In this document: piece after piece, positions 45,905 to 55,335 of the stretch
Layout of the letters: each line of letters begins with the position of its first letter
Numbering within the stretch: position 1 is the stretch's first letter
DNA from: Calothrix anomala FACHB-343
Lineage (GTDB): Bacteria > Cyanobacteriota > Cyanobacteriia > Cyanobacteriales > Nostocaceae
Direction: 5' to 3'
DNA: 64,000 nucleotides
NCBI RefSeq assembly: GCF_014696435.1
Contig: NZ_JACJQG010000006.1
Coordinates: 62,001 to 126,000 of the forward strand
Notes under the pieces: model-generated
The model's database searches: none
Seen by the model: the letters and a program-made list of their open reading frames with translations, nothing else
Told to the model about the DNA's origin: nothing
Program-made: the position numbers and the translations under genes

Positions 45905-46606
45905 CTAAGTGATGATAGTTACCTTTCCTGTATCCAAATCGTAACGACCGCCGACTATTTTGAGTTTACCGGAGTTGAGGCGATCGCTTAACAGAGGCGA
46001 TCGCTTTAACCGTTCGATTTGATATTGCACATTCGCCACGACAGCGTTATCCACGGCGTCACCTGGCTGATCCTTTACTTTGGCGGCAGCTGGCTTAATT
46101 GCTTTGACAAAGGTACTAATATCGCCAAGTAAGGTTTCATTTTGCACGGCGGCGGTGACTGCTCCACAGCGCTCGTGGCCTAGTACCATCAGTAAGGGTG
46201 AGCCTAGTAAGCTAACTGCATATTCAATACTCCCACGTGCTTCTGGTGTGGCAATATTTCCCGCAATTCTGACATCAAAGATATCGCCAATACCTTGATC
46301 GAACAGAATTTCTGGCGCAACCCGCGAATCTGCACAGCTGAGGATGGTTGCAAATGGATGTTGCGCTTGTGCTACTTCTAGCAACCGCGCTGCTGATTGA
46401 TCTGGGTATTGGGGTTGATGCTGCACAAATCGCTGATTTCCCTCTAGCAGCTTTTGCAATGCAGCATCGGGAGTCAGAGATGGGGGACTTTCTGGGTGTA
46501 ATTCGGCAGCTTGAGCTTGTTTTAAGTGCCAAATTAAATCGCTGGTACTCAGCGTTAAACCAAATACCCCCGTAGCTCCCCATTTTAAAAAGTCACGACG
46601 TTCCAT
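45905..46606 (-). CDS. ecaB: Beta-class carbonic anhydrase, exported (EcaB-like)
   Basis: 233 aa. Interconverts CO2 and bicarbonate. Twin-arginine signal ERRDFLKWG and a hydrophobic stretch put it in the periplasm or thylakoid lumen. Zinc site: Cys91-Ala-Asp93-Ser-Arg95, then His144 and Cys147 in GHERCGAV. Last gene of the sbtA-sbtB-ecaB unit (20 bp after sbtB), so it would supply or recover inorganic carbon around the bicarbonate transporter. Confidence 0.9.
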   Translation of the reverse strand: MERRDFLKWGATGVFGLTLSTSDLIWHLKQAQAAELHPESPPSLTPDAALQKLLEGNQRFVQHQPQYPDQSAARLLEVAQAQHPFATILSCADSRVAPEILFDQGIGDIFDVRIAGNIATPEARGSIEYAVSLLGSPLLMVLGHERCGAVTAAVQNETLLGDISTFVKAIKPAAAKVKDQPGDAVDNAVVANVQYQIERLKRSPLLSDRLNSGKLKIVGGRYDLDTGKVTIIT

Positions 46607-46625
46607 AAATTGTGTTATTAGTCTG

Positions 46626-46937
46626 TTATAATGACGCTACACATTTCATGGAGCGAATCTCCATGACATCGGAAATGTAACAAGTGCCGCCAAATTTGTT
46701 GAGCAATGGGCGAATATTTTCCACCACAGGCTTGAGTTGTTCTGGCATACAAAAGGCGATGATGTAGACATTATCCAGCATGGTCATATCTAAATCTTCC
46801 GTTGTCCCGCGTAATCCTTTACCGGCAACATCGCGAATGACTGCATGACCATGTACGCCTGACTTATCTAAACTATCTAATATTTTGGCAAGTTCAAAAG
46901 AGTTGGCGATAATTTCTATCTTTTTAACTAAATGCAT
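46626..46937 (-). CDS. sbtB: PII-like signalling protein SbtB
   Basis: 103 aa, PII-like ferredoxin fold (IEIIANSFELAKILDSLDKSGVHGHAVIRDVAGKGLRG). SbtB proteins bind adenyl nucleotides including cAMP and c-di-AMP and regulate SbtA. Starts four bases after the sbtA stop. The C-terminus is VMEIRSMKCVASL: the CGPxGC redox loop that ends Synechocystis SbtB is missing, leaving one lone cysteine. A small inverted repeat CATGGAG/CTCCATG (46647-46665) lies in this terminal stretch. Confidence 0.85.
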   Translation of the reverse strand: MHLVKKIEIIANSFELAKILDSLDKSGVHGHAVIRDVAGKGLRGTTEDLDMTMLDNVYIIAFCMPEQLKPVVENIRPLLNKFGGTCYISDVMEIRSMKCVASL

Positions 46938-46941
46938 ATTA

Positions 46942-47916
46942 TTACCTCCAAAATAGGTTAATTCCGTATAGATATAGCGGAATCCCGATAATAATGTTGA
47001 ACGGAAATGTGACTGCTAAGGCTGTAGAAACGTACAAACTAGGATTCGCTTCGGGAACAGTCATCCGCATAGCCGCAGGAACAGCGATGTAAGAGGCGCT
47101 GGCGCATAGTACAGCAAACAGTAACGCATCTCCCTGAGACATACCAATGAATTTGGATATAGTTAAGGCAATACAGGCATTAACTATGGGAATTAGTATG
47201 GCAAATAAAATCAGGAATAGTCCGGTTTTTTGCAAGTCTTTAATTCTTCTGGCGGCTACTAATCCCATATCTAATAAAAAGAAAGTGAGAACGCCATAAA
47301 ATAAACCTTGAGTAAAAGGTTCTAAAACATGCCAACCATGTTCTCCTGTCAACACACCAATTATCAAACTACCAACGAGAAGAAAAACAGAACTATTTAG
47401 AAATGCTTCTTGTAACACTTCTGACCAAGAAAATTCCCGCTTTTCATCTACTGTAAATATATTCACCAGGATGAGTCCAACTATTATGGCTGGGGATTCC
47501 ATGAGAGCCAGTGCTGCTACCATGAAGCCATCAAAACTAATACCAAGCTCAGTTAAAAATGCGCTAGCCGTGATAAAAGTGACTGCACTAATAGAACCAT
47601 AAGTTGCAGCGATTGCCGCAGCATCGTAAGTATCCAGCTTGAGTTTGAGGATGAAAAATGTGTAAATCGGCACAACACAAGCCATCATCATTGCTGCGAA
47701 AAGCGTCAACACAACTTCTTGTGTAATGCCACTTTTGATCAATTCTACTCCGCCTTTAAAGCCGATCGCAAACAGTAAATAAAGCGAGAATAATTTGGGT
47801 ATAGGTGCGGGTATTTCTAAATCAGATTTGACAAAAACCGCAGCCATTCCCAAAAAGAAAAACAGGATGGGCGGATTAAGGATGTTAGATAGAATTAAAC
47901 TACTATCCACCGTCAT
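46942..47916 (-). CDS. sbtA: Sodium-dependent bicarbonate transporter SbtA
   Basis: 324 aa, about ten membrane segments. High-affinity sodium/bicarbonate symporter of the carbon-concentrating mechanism. Typical segments: LFAIGFKGGVELIKSG, AAIAATYGSISAVTFITASAFL and FAVLCASASYIAVPAAMRM, an inverted repeat pair. Shorter than the 374-aa Synechocystis protein, mainly in the central cytoplasmic loop. First gene of the sbtA-sbtB-ecaB operon; low-carbon induction would be expected. Confidence 0.93.
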   Translation of the reverse strand: MTVDSSLILSNILNPPILFFFLGMAAVFVKSDLEIPAPIPKLFSLYLLFAIGFKGGVELIKSGITQEVVLTLFAAMMMACVVPIYTFFILKLKLDTYDAAAIAATYGSISAVTFITASAFLTELGISFDGFMVAALALMESPAIIVGLILVNIFTVDEKREFSWSEVLQEAFLNSSVFLLVGSLIIGVLTGEHGWHVLEPFTQGLFYGVLTFFLLDMGLVAARRIKDLQKTGLFLILFAILIPIVNACIALTISKFIGMSQGDALLFAVLCASASYIAVPAAMRMTVPEANPSLYVSTALAVTFPFNIIIGIPLYLYGINLFWR

Positions 47917-47986
47917 CCCTCCTGATGCTGATAAAACTGAAAATGAAAGAAATTCGGCATCTTCAACAATTGAACGATTGACTCAT

Positions 47987-48016
47987 GATGTATCGTGTAT
48001 TGCTACCATCTGTCAA
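47987..48016 (-). promoter_or_regulatory. Possible sbtA promoter
   Basis: On the minus strand a perfect TTGACA (48011-48016) is followed 17-18 bases later by a weak ATACAT/TACATC box, about 70 bp before the sbtA start. A second TTGACA lies 16 bases farther upstream. The -10 is poor, so this is tentative. Confidence 0.3.
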
Positions 48017-48139
48017 TTGTTTGTCATTTCTTGTCAAATATAAGGTTATATATGATTTGAAAAGTGAGTGCGAGTAAGTGCGATCGCTTTTTTCACAAAT
48101 CTCATGTTTACAATTTAAAATAATTGGAAATATTAATTT

Positions 48140-48475
48140 ATGAAAAAACTTTTATTTTTATGTAGCCAAAATCGACTGCGGAGTCCGACAGCAGAAGTGG
48201 TATTTTCGGAATATGCAGGTATCGAGACAGATTCAGCCGGTTTAGATCGTTATGCAGAAGTACCCGTATCGACAGAAGCAATTGAATGGGCTGATATAAT
48301 TTTTGTCATGGAAAAAACCCATAAACAGAAATTAGCCCAAAATTTTCAGCCTTTTCTCAAAGATAAGCGCGTGATTTGTTTAAATATTCCCGATGAATAT
48401 GAATATATGGAACCAGCTTTAATTAAATTGTTAAAGCAAAAAGTGCTACCTATATTGAAAATTGGCATTGAGTGA
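48140..48475 (+). CDS. Low-molecular-weight protein tyrosine phosphatase-like protein
   Basis: 111 aa, shorter than the usual 150-160. The P-loop CSQNRLRS (C-x5-R-S) is at the N-terminus and DSAGLDRYAEVPVS and ADIIFVMEKTH follow as in LMW-PTP. The late catalytic DP motif is replaced by NIPDEYEYMEP, as in a group of small bacterial relatives. Divergent from sbtA; no operon partner. Confidence 0.8.
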   Translation: MKKLLFLCSQNRLRSPTAEVVFSEYAGIETDSAGLDRYAEVPVSTEAIEWADIIFVMEKTHKQKLAQNFQPFLKDKRVICLNIPDEYEYMEPALIKLLKQKVLPILKIGIE

Positions 48476-48489
48476 GCAGTACATGAATC

Positions 48490-48650
48490 AATTCAAAATT
48501 CAAAATTCAAAATTCAAAATTCAAAATTACAGCAGTTTTCACCTATTTGAACCACATCTGTCGTAGGGGCACGGCACCAGTAAAATTATTGTATGTACCA
48601 AAAGATTATCGGTGCCGTGCCCCTACCAGATGTCATATTCTTGTTTCAAA
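48490..48650. mobile_element. Heptamer repeats and about 125-bp dispersed element, copy 2
   Basis: ATTCAAA heptamers (48490-48527) run directly into ACAGCAGTTTTCACCTATTT (48529), the end of the element also found at 15450-15580 and 55716-55839, here in the opposite orientation. The right end has diverged and instead resembles 59805-59860 (TGCCATGTCCCTAC..AAATTGGTA). Confidence 0.65.
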
Positions 48651-48683
48651 TTGGTAATGACTAATGACTAATGACTAATGACC

Positions 48684-51257
48684 TCAATTGGCAAATTTGG
48701 GAGTTAACTTGAGTTTTGCAGCAGTATTCGCATTCACATTTTCCTGTTCCCAAAGCATGGAATGATATTCAATTTTGCGCCAAGGATCAACCATATCAAT
48801 ATAATGTTTATGAAAGGCATGACCTGATTGTCCGGGAGCATGAATAGCTAAGGAATTATCAAGATTTTTTAAATCTACAATCATTCGCAGGGAAGGAATA
48901 TCTGTCACTTCAAAAGATTTGTTAGCTTTCCAACGATTAGCATTTACTGTTTCCCCATTTCCTCCAGTAGCAAACGCACCACGATTAAATAAAGCCTCAA
49001 TCATCGCCACTCCAGATTTACCTAAAGTCGCGTTACGAAATGTAATACGATGTAAATTTCCCCAGTTCCAAGACTTGGGATCTTTACCTTGAATTTGTTC
49101 TAATTCATATACAGCTGCGGTAAACGCTTGTTGCAGAATGTTGTCGCGATTTTCTACTTGTGGAGTGTTGCGATTGTCCCACCAGCTACTATTTGGCTGT
49201 TTAATAATATTTTTGATGACTTCATACCAGCGATCGCCTCCATCGGGAAAATAATCTTGAGGTAATTGATCGTGAAAGGTATCTGCTAGTAAATGTTTCC
49301 AGAATACCTCAAACAAAGCAGCCGCAGGGGATGACATTTCTAATTGCAGATCCCAATTAATGAGTAATTGTCTTGCTGTTTCTAAATGTGGTTGATTTAG
49401 AGAAATATCTTTCAGTAGTGGGACTAAATTTTGCGCATTCAAATTGCGGTTATCGCCTTGAATCAACTCTACATCTAACAGCGATAAAGGTTGATTTGCC
49501 TGAGCAATCATTTCAACAATTCGCTGGGCGCGATAGCCATAAACCCAGTCGGTAGTAATTAAATAAGGATATTTAGTTTGGACTAAATTGTTAGCACTAG
49601 CAATATAACCTTGAGGCGGGTTAAAACTTTTAGGTAATTGCTCAAAATCAATATAGCCTAGCCATTCATATTCATCAGTCCACCCAGGAACGGGATAACG
49701 CCCGTTACCCTTGGCGCGGATGGGGAATTTACCCGGCATTTGATAGCCTATATTGCCATCAATATCAGCATAAACTAGATTCTGGGCAGGTACATCATAA
49801 TTTTTCGCTGCTGCGCGGAAATCTTGCCAATTTTGCGCTCGATTAAGCAAGGGAATCGCATATCCTAAAGTTGATGGTTCTAAAGCTGTCCAGCGCAAAG
49901 CTACAGCGTATTGTTGCGGAATTTCTATTCCCTGATTTCCTGGTAAATGCTGTAACTTGGGTGAAACATCCGAGAGAATAGGGCCATGTCTGGTGTAGCG
50001 TACTGTTTGCACGATTGCTTGACTTCCGGCAACTTTAATTGTCTCTTTTACTAGTTGCATATCTACCCATTTACCATTTACCTCATATTGGTTGGGGTTA
50101 TTGGGGTTGATTTTCTCAATGTATAAATCCATTACATCTGGTTCAACATTAGTGACACCCCAAGCAATGCGATCGCTATGACCGATAATTACTCCTAGCA
50201 TCCCCGCAAAGGAAAAGCCGGTGACGTTATAAGGACATTCCGCAGTCTTGGTTGTACAATGTAACCCCACCTCATACCAAATCGAAGGCATTTGCACCGC
50301 CAAGTGCGGGTCATTGGCTAAAATGGGCTTACCTGTAGCTGTCAGTTTCCCTGAGATTACCCAATTATTTGAACCTATGCCAATTCCCCGCGAACCGATT
50401 AATTCTTCTACAGCTAACATTGGCTGAGTCAGGGATTGCAAAGCTGGGGTAATTGCGGCTGTTACTTGGGCAATACTTGAGGCAATCAATTCTGTCTCGT
50501 CAAAATTTTTTTCCTCTCCTGTTTGCTTTTTTTGCTCCTCAGGTAAAATCACAGGTAAATCTTGGGGATATGGGGGAAAAAGTTCTTCTACCTGCGCCAA
50601 ATTTAAGGTTTTTAGCAAAATAGTGCGTTCGATTTCCCGCTCAAAATTTCTCCCCAAGTCGTAAGCCATGACTTTACCCCAAGTGAGAGAATGGAGCATT
50701 TGCCAAGGTTCTGGTTTATACCCAGGATTGAGGAATTTCAACACTGCATATTCGAGACTGAGTTTGCTGCCTTGATGCTCTGCTAAATAAGCGTTAACCC
50801 CATCCGCATAAGCTTGCAGATATCCCTTCATCTCTGCATTTACTTGTGCGATTTCTTGCTGCGCTATCCTCGCCCAACCCATTGTCCGCAAATACTTATC
50901 TGTGGCGATTTGGGAAGAACCAAACATTTCTGCAAGTCGTCCAGAACCTATATGTCGCCAAAAGTCCATTTGCCAAAACCGGTCTTGAGCGTGGATGTAT
51001 CCTTGCGCCATAAATAGATCGTGAGAATTGGCTGCGTAAATGTGGGGAACACCCCAGCGATCGCGCTGGACAGTTACCTCAGCTTTTAGTCCTGTAAGTG
51101 CGATCGCGCCATTTTCTACAGGAAAGGATTGACGTACATTATAAGTAATAAATCCTAGTAATAATAGTACCAAGACTAATAGTAAAATTACGAAATTTTT
51201 GATTACTTTCAGCAACCGTAATTTTCTGGTTCTTCTGATCGGCATGGGATGCAGCAT
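48684..51257 (-). CDS. Penicillin acylase-family (acyl-homoserine lactone acylase-like) Ntn hydrolase
   Basis: 857 aa. A membrane anchor (about residues 20-38) precedes the alpha chain (DRWGVPHIYAANSHDLFMAQGYIHAQDRFWQMDFWRH), a spacer, and the autocleavage site GIGIGSNNWV, where Ser296 would become the N-terminal nucleophile of the beta chain. Asn is conserved in SANNLVQTKYPY. Relatives include penicillin G acylase and the Anabaena AHL acylase AiiC. Function in periplasmic amide hydrolysis or quorum-signal degradation is inference; full length, no damage. Confidence 0.88.
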   Translation of the reverse strand: MLHPMPIRRTRKLRLLKVIKNFVILLLVLVLLLLGFITYNVRQSFPVENGAIALTGLKAEVTVQRDRWGVPHIYAANSHDLFMAQGYIHAQDRFWQMDFWRHIGSGRLAEMFGSSQIATDKYLRTMGWARIAQQEIAQVNAEMKGYLQAYADGVNAYLAEHQGSKLSLEYAVLKFLNPGYKPEPWQMLHSLTWGKVMAYDLGRNFEREIERTILLKTLNLAQVEELFPPYPQDLPVILPEEQKKQTGEEKNFDETELIASSIAQVTAAITPALQSLTQPMLAVEELIGSRGIGIGSNNWVISGKLTATGKPILANDPHLAVQMPSIWYEVGLHCTTKTAECPYNVTGFSFAGMLGVIIGHSDRIAWGVTNVEPDVMDLYIEKINPNNPNQYEVNGKWVDMQLVKETIKVAGSQAIVQTVRYTRHGPILSDVSPKLQHLPGNQGIEIPQQYAVALRWTALEPSTLGYAIPLLNRAQNWQDFRAAAKNYDVPAQNLVYADIDGNIGYQMPGKFPIRAKGNGRYPVPGWTDEYEWLGYIDFEQLPKSFNPPQGYIASANNLVQTKYPYLITTDWVYGYRAQRIVEMIAQANQPLSLLDVELIQGDNRNLNAQNLVPLLKDISLNQPHLETARQLLINWDLQLEMSSPAAALFEVFWKHLLADTFHDQLPQDYFPDGGDRWYEVIKNIIKQPNSSWWDNRNTPQVENRDNILQQAFTAAVYELEQIQGKDPKSWNWGNLHRITFRNATLGKSGVAMIEALFNRGAFATGGNGETVNANRWKANKSFEVTDIPSLRMIVDLKNLDNSLAIHAPGQSGHAFHKHYIDMVDPWRKIEYHSMLWEQENVNANTAAKLKLTPKFAN

Positions 51258-51454
51258 TGTTAATCAAATCTCGGATATTGTACTCCTTGAGGCGTGCTTT
51301 TGAGCCAGAACATTAATTTAATTGCCTTATATAATCGACCAATATACAATTTATAAATTTCCAGTTCTTAGTTGATAAGAAAATTAACTCAATATTTTTA
51401 ATTTACTACTCGATTATACCCGTAGTAATCTGCTTTCAGTTGAGGCAATCTTAT

Positions 51455-51790
51455 TTAATGAACCCCAAATTTAGTATATTCTCGAACATAGGGAGGCTGA
51501 AGCCCTAATATAATATCTTCTTTGGCAACACCTTTAGCCATTAACTTATCAGCAATTACTGTATCAGTTTGATTGCGTTGAATCCAAATTTTATCTTTTC
51601 TAATTTCTACATGAAGCAGACAATTATAAATGCGTCGATGTCCTTTCCATCCCAAGTCGATCAATAAATATCTGTCATTTGCTATATCAAATATAGTTTC
51701 AGATTCAATATCTCCCCCTAGAGTTTTTCCTTGAGACTCTTCTGTTAATAATTCCTGAATATATTGGCGGTAATTAGTTAATTTATCCAT
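51455..51790 (-). CDS. xisI: XisI family protein
   Basis: 111 aa. Typical XisI text: MDKLTNYRQYIQELLTEE, DRYLLIDLGWKGHRRIYNCLLHVEIRKDKIWIQRNQTD, MAKGVAKEDIILGLQPP. XisH and XisI are required with XisF for excision of the fdxN element in Anabaena heterocysts, but many cyanobacteria carry extra pairs of unknown role. It overlaps xisH by 13 bp. Confidence 0.9.
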   Translation of the reverse strand: MDKLTNYRQYIQELLTEESQGKTLGGDIESETIFDIANDRYLLIDLGWKGHRRIYNCLLHVEIRKDKIWIQRNQTDTVIADKLMAKGVAKEDIILGLQPPYVREYTKFGVH

Positions 51791-52197
51791 TTGATAATCG
51801 CCTCATTTAATGAATCATAAATTATTAATTTAATTTGATATTTTTTAACAGATGCTTTTGGTAAGTCTCGATAAAAGAAGGATTCATAAGCTTCAATAGG
51901 TACAGCCAAATATAAAATTCGTTCTGGTTCCGTTTCTTCTAATACTAGCCGATAATTCAGAAATTGTCCCAACGCTAGATGAAAATCAAAAATAGCTGAA
52001 TCACTTAAAAAACTTTTGATTTCTACAGCTATTTTTTGTTCAGCTTTTTCTGCTCCTAAAACTTGCTCTGCTCCTAAGTCGATAGAGATTTTATCCTCTT
52101 CACCGAATTCAATACGTAATGGATCGTGAGTAATTACCCATCCCTCTTTTTGTAAGCCTTGTTTGACAGCTTGATGAAATTTATCTCTAGCAGACAT
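51778..52197 (-). CDS. xisH: XisH family protein
   Basis: 139 aa. MSARDKFHQAVKQGLQKEGWVITHDPLRI, KIAVEIKSFLSDSAIFDFHLALGQFLNYR and YDSLNEAIIKWI are hallmarks of XisH, which has an endonuclease-like core (EIK). Co-translated with xisI. No fdxN element or xisF is seen here. Confidence 0.9.
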   Translation of the reverse strand: MSARDKFHQAVKQGLQKEGWVITHDPLRIEFGEEDKISIDLGAEQVLGAEKAEQKIAVEIKSFLSDSAIFDFHLALGQFLNYRLVLEETEPERILYLAVPIEAYESFFYRDLPKASVKKYQIKLIIYDSLNEAIIKWIN

Positions 52198-52506
52198 TGA
52201 TCGTAGCCTGACATTTTCCTAAATTTTAATATTTTTGCGCAAAATCTACCAATAATTAGGTTGAGCATTATCTCAATACCGCCAGAGACGAATTCCCAAA
52301 AGTCGCAGTTTTGGAGAATAGTTATCTTTTAAAATAGAAAAGCTAATCCTAAAGGTACTTTATTGATCGCGCGTAAAACCCCATCTCCTTGTGGATGTGG
52401 ATATAAGCGCGGTTGATGCCTCTAGGTCTTGCCTTTCCCTTGTCTTGGCGGTAACTTCTGAACTATTGTGCAAGTAGATTCAGAGCAGATGGCGGGAGGT
52501 AGAACA
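52198..52506. other. Intergenic region upstream of the RNA methyltransferase
   Basis: 309 bp between divergent genes. Contains ribosome-binding site GGGAGG (52494-52499) of the downstream gene. No repeat or RNA gene recognised. Confidence 0.4.
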
Positions 52507-53235
52507 ATGGGATTAGCTGGATTAAGAATTGTATTAGTCGAGCCAGCTGGCCCCTTAAACCTGGGTGCGATCGCGCGGGTAATGAAAAATTTCGGACTAA
52601 ATCAGCTAATTATCGTCAATCCCCAATGCGATCGCCTGTCACCAGATGCAATGAAAATGGCGGTTCATGCTAAGGAAATTTTAGAATCTGCGGTAGTTGT
52701 GCAGACATTACCGGAGGCTTTGCAAGGATGTGTCAGGATAATAGCCACCACCGGTAGAGTTAGCAGTTGGAAAATTCCTTTAGAAAACCCGCGCACAGCT
52801 TTACCTTGGTTGCTCGAAGAACCAGAAAAACCAGTAGCTTTAATTTTTGGCAGAGAAGACCGAGGATTAAGCAACGAAGAATTAAACTATGCACAGAAGT
52901 TCGTGCAGATTCCCACCCATGAAAGTTATCAATCTTTAAATTTAGCTACGGCTGTGGGTATTTGCTGTTATGAATTAGCACAATTAACAGCGCAGCCAGT
53001 AACTGAGTCTACAACATCCCCAGAACTCGCATCTTGGGATATGGTGGAAGCCTATTATCAACAATTAGAATCTTTACTGCTCAAAATTGGTTATCTTTAT
53101 CCACATACAGCAACTAGCAGGATGGAGAAATTTCGCCAACTATATAACCGTACACAGCTGCAAACAACCGAAGTAGCAATGTTAAGAGGTATTTTGCGGC
53201 AGATAGAATGGGCGATTCTTAATAATCGTCAGTAG
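52507..53235 (+). CDS. SPOUT-class RNA 2'-O-methyltransferase, TrmJ-like
   Basis: About 242 aa from ATG 52507, with GGGAGG seven bases upstream; GTG 52468 and ATG 52489 are in frame but lack such a site. SpoU/TrmJ motifs: VEPAGPLNLGAIARVMKNFGLNQLIIVNP (motif 1), ALIFGREDRGLSNEEL (motif 2), and SLNLATAVGICCYEL (motif 3). Methylates the ribose of tRNA position 32 in TrmJ; rRNA substrates are possible. Gene symbol not assigned since several TrmH-like paralogues exist. Confidence 0.88.
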   Translation: MGLAGLRIVLVEPAGPLNLGAIARVMKNFGLNQLIIVNPQCDRLSPDAMKMAVHAKEILESAVVVQTLPEALQGCVRIIATTGRVSSWKIPLENPRTALPWLLEEPEKPVALIFGREDRGLSNEELNYAQKFVQIPTHESYQSLNLATAVGICCYELAQLTAQPVTESTTSPELASWDMVEAYYQQLESLLLKIGYLYPHTATSRMEKFRQLYNRTQLQTTEVAMLRGILRQIEWAILNNRQ

Positions 53236-53290
53236 AGACGCGATTAATCGCGTCTGTACAATTCCATTAATCGCGTCTGTACAATTGTCA
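53233..53290. repeat. Dispersed GCGATTAATCGC palindrome, one and a half copies
   Basis: ACGCGATTAATCGCGT (53238-53253) followed by CTGTACAATT, then a second ATTAATCGCGTCTGTACAAT. Same family as at 2241, 40114, 44359 and 63591. Confidence 0.65.
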
Positions 53291-53464
53291 GTTGTATTTT
53301 GCTTTGTCTTTGATATTGCGCAATTAAGGAAAGGAACTTACGTTAATATGTACCCATTCACCCTCCCAAAATAGATAATATAGCTTAAACTAAACACAAA
53401 AATGCTACTTACTGGCAAAAAGTGAATTCAATATAAAAGTATTAAAGTACTTGAGGAGTGAGTT

Positions 53465-55156
53465 TTGGGTCGGGAGTCAGCAGGAAAACCATCAAGTGGG
53501 TCACAAGGAGTAGCGGTGTCAGAATCAAGTGACAAACTCAGAGCTTTCTCGCGGCGTCCAACCGGAAACCGCAGCCAACGTCCAAGGCGTAAAGTGCAAA
53601 AAGAGGAAGCAAAGAAAGTCAAAGCGCCTAATCAAAAGCGTGGCGTTGCGAAAGAAACGCAAATTACATATATAACCAAGCCTGTTAATTCTTCCCCAAT
53701 GGCGACTGGGGTATCCAGGTCAAAAAATGCGTCAAAAACTGGACTGGTAATGCCGGCGGCGGTCAAACCCATACCGAGAACAAGGGTAGCAGATCCTCAA
53801 GTACAATCTGGTACTGTGAAGATGAAGACAGTACGGGTAGATCCGCGATCGCCTAGAGGTAGTAGAACTACAGTGCGATCGCGTAAAACACGTTTAAAGC
53901 CAATGGCCAGAACTTTGTTGTACACCATGCGGTTGTTAATTGTGGGAGTTGGTATCGGCGCAATTATGGGGACGCTGCTGTCGGTGTTAGACCCCGCTAC
54001 GCGCATGGCTCCTAATCCATCAGCACCAGCTAATACCAATGTCGGACAATCCCAAAACCAAAATACTCCCAATGGGGGAACGCCTGCAGGATTAAATTTA
54101 TCTCAGGAAAATTTCCAGTTAAAAAGCGCTGTACAAAATCTTGTAGCAGCCAATCCAAATCTCACACCAGGAGTGATGTTAGTAGATTTGGATACAGGTA
54201 GTTATGTAGATATCAATAGCAACGCCAGCTTTCCCGCAGCTAGTACCATTAAAATTCCCATTTTAGTAGCTTTTTTCCAAGATTTGGATGCAGGGAAAAT
54301 CCGCCTTGATGAAATGCTGACGATGGAGCAGCAAGCGATCGCAGGTGGTTCTGGTAATATGCAATACAAGCCAGCCGGAACTAAATTTAATGCTTTAGAA
54401 GTCGTCAGCAAGATGATTACCATCAGCGACAATACAGCTACAAATATATTGATTGCGCGACTGGGAGGTATAGAATCGCTGAATCAACGGTTCCGCAGTT
54501 GGGGTTTAACAACTACAGCTATTCGCAATCCACTTCCAGATTTACAAGGAACAAATACAACTAGTCCCAAGGAATTAGCCACATTAATGGCGATGGTACA
54601 TCAAGGGAATTTGGTGAGTATGCGATCGCGCGATCGCTTGCTGGATATTATGCGCCAAACCCAAAGAGATGAGTTGTTACCATCTGGTTTAGGAGCAGGT
54701 GCTACCATTGCTCACAAAACAGGCGACATCGGCACAATGCTAGCAGATGCAGGTTTAGTTGATATCCCAACAGGCAAACGCTACATAGCCGCAGTGATGA
54801 TCCAAAGACCTAACAACGACTCCCGTGCGCAAAAATTAATTAGTGCCATTTCTCGCACAGCTTATCAACAATTTAGCCAAAATAATCTCGCACCCAATAA
54901 CACAGCACCCAATATACCCACAAGCAATATACCCACAAACAACATACCGACAAGCAATATACCCACAAATACTATGCCGGTAAATACTATGCCCGCAACA
55001 GGTTATCAGTCACCGATGATGGCTCCGACTGTACCTATGAATAGTTACCCACCCCCAGTGATGACTCCTTATCCTAACGGTATGGTCAACCCTATGCCTA
55101 ACACTGTTTACCCATCATCACCAATGATGAACCCCACATATTATCCACCCAGGTAA
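53465..55156 (+). CDS. Class A beta-lactamase-fold serine hydrolase, membrane-anchored, with low-complexity ends
   Basis: 563 aa from TTG 53465 (GAGGAG seven bases upstream). Residues 1-150 are basic and disordered; a membrane helix (about 155-177) anchors it. The catalytic domain (about 215-470) keeps Ser260-Thr-Ile-Lys263, Ser321-Asp-Asn323 and Lys418-Thr-Gly420, the three beta-lactamase/PBP motifs. The Glu166 omega-loop motif is not seen where expected (RNPLPDLQGTN), which argues against true lactamase activity. The C-terminal tail has a 5-residue repeat NIPTS/NIPTN encoded by a 15-bp tandem repeat (about 54910-54990). Probably acts in the cell envelope. Confidence 0.75.
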   Translation: MGRESAGKPSSGSQGVAVSESSDKLRAFSRRPTGNRSQRPRRKVQKEEAKKVKAPNQKRGVAKETQITYITKPVNSSPMATGVSRSKNASKTGLVMPAAVKPIPRTRVADPQVQSGTVKMKTVRVDPRSPRGSRTTVRSRKTRLKPMARTLLYTMRLLIVGVGIGAIMGTLLSVLDPATRMAPNPSAPANTNVGQSQNQNTPNGGTPAGLNLSQENFQLKSAVQNLVAANPNLTPGVMLVDLDTGSYVDINSNASFPAASTIKIPILVAFFQDLDAGKIRLDEMLTMEQQAIAGGSGNMQYKPAGTKFNALEVVSKMITISDNTATNILIARLGGIESLNQRFRSWGLTTTAIRNPLPDLQGTNTTSPKELATLMAMVHQGNLVSMRSRDRLLDIMRQTQRDELLPSGLGAGATIAHKTGDIGTMLADAGLVDIPTGKRYIAAVMIQRPNNDSRAQKLISAISRTAYQQFSQNNLAPNNTAPNIPTSNIPTNNIPTSNIPTNTMPVNTMPATGYQSPMMAPTVPMNSYPPPVMTPYPNGMVNPMPNTVYPSSPMMNPTYYPPR

Positions 55157-55206
55157 TGTTGACTATTGACCATTGACTATTGACCATTGACTATTCACTG
55201 TTGACT
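55157..55206. repeat. Heptameric short tandem repeat
   Basis: TTGACTA / TTGACCA units directly after the serine hydrolase gene. Confidence 0.65.
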
Positions 55207-55335
55207 GTAGGTTAACAGAAAGATAATGAAGTATGAAAAAAAGGATAAGTAATTACCCTCAAGGTTGAAAATGAGAATGGAAAGCTTGATTTTCCATTTT
55301 ATTTTCAATACTTTACATTTCATCCTTCATTTAAC

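Noticed and set aside
51455-52197. fdxN excision element boundary
   Set aside because: xisH and xisI are present, but no xisF recombinase, fdxN or direct-repeat att site is visible.
53465-55156. Acquired beta-lactam resistance gene
   Set aside because: Chromosomal context, membrane anchor, missing omega-loop glutamate and host-like codon use argue for a cell-envelope role.
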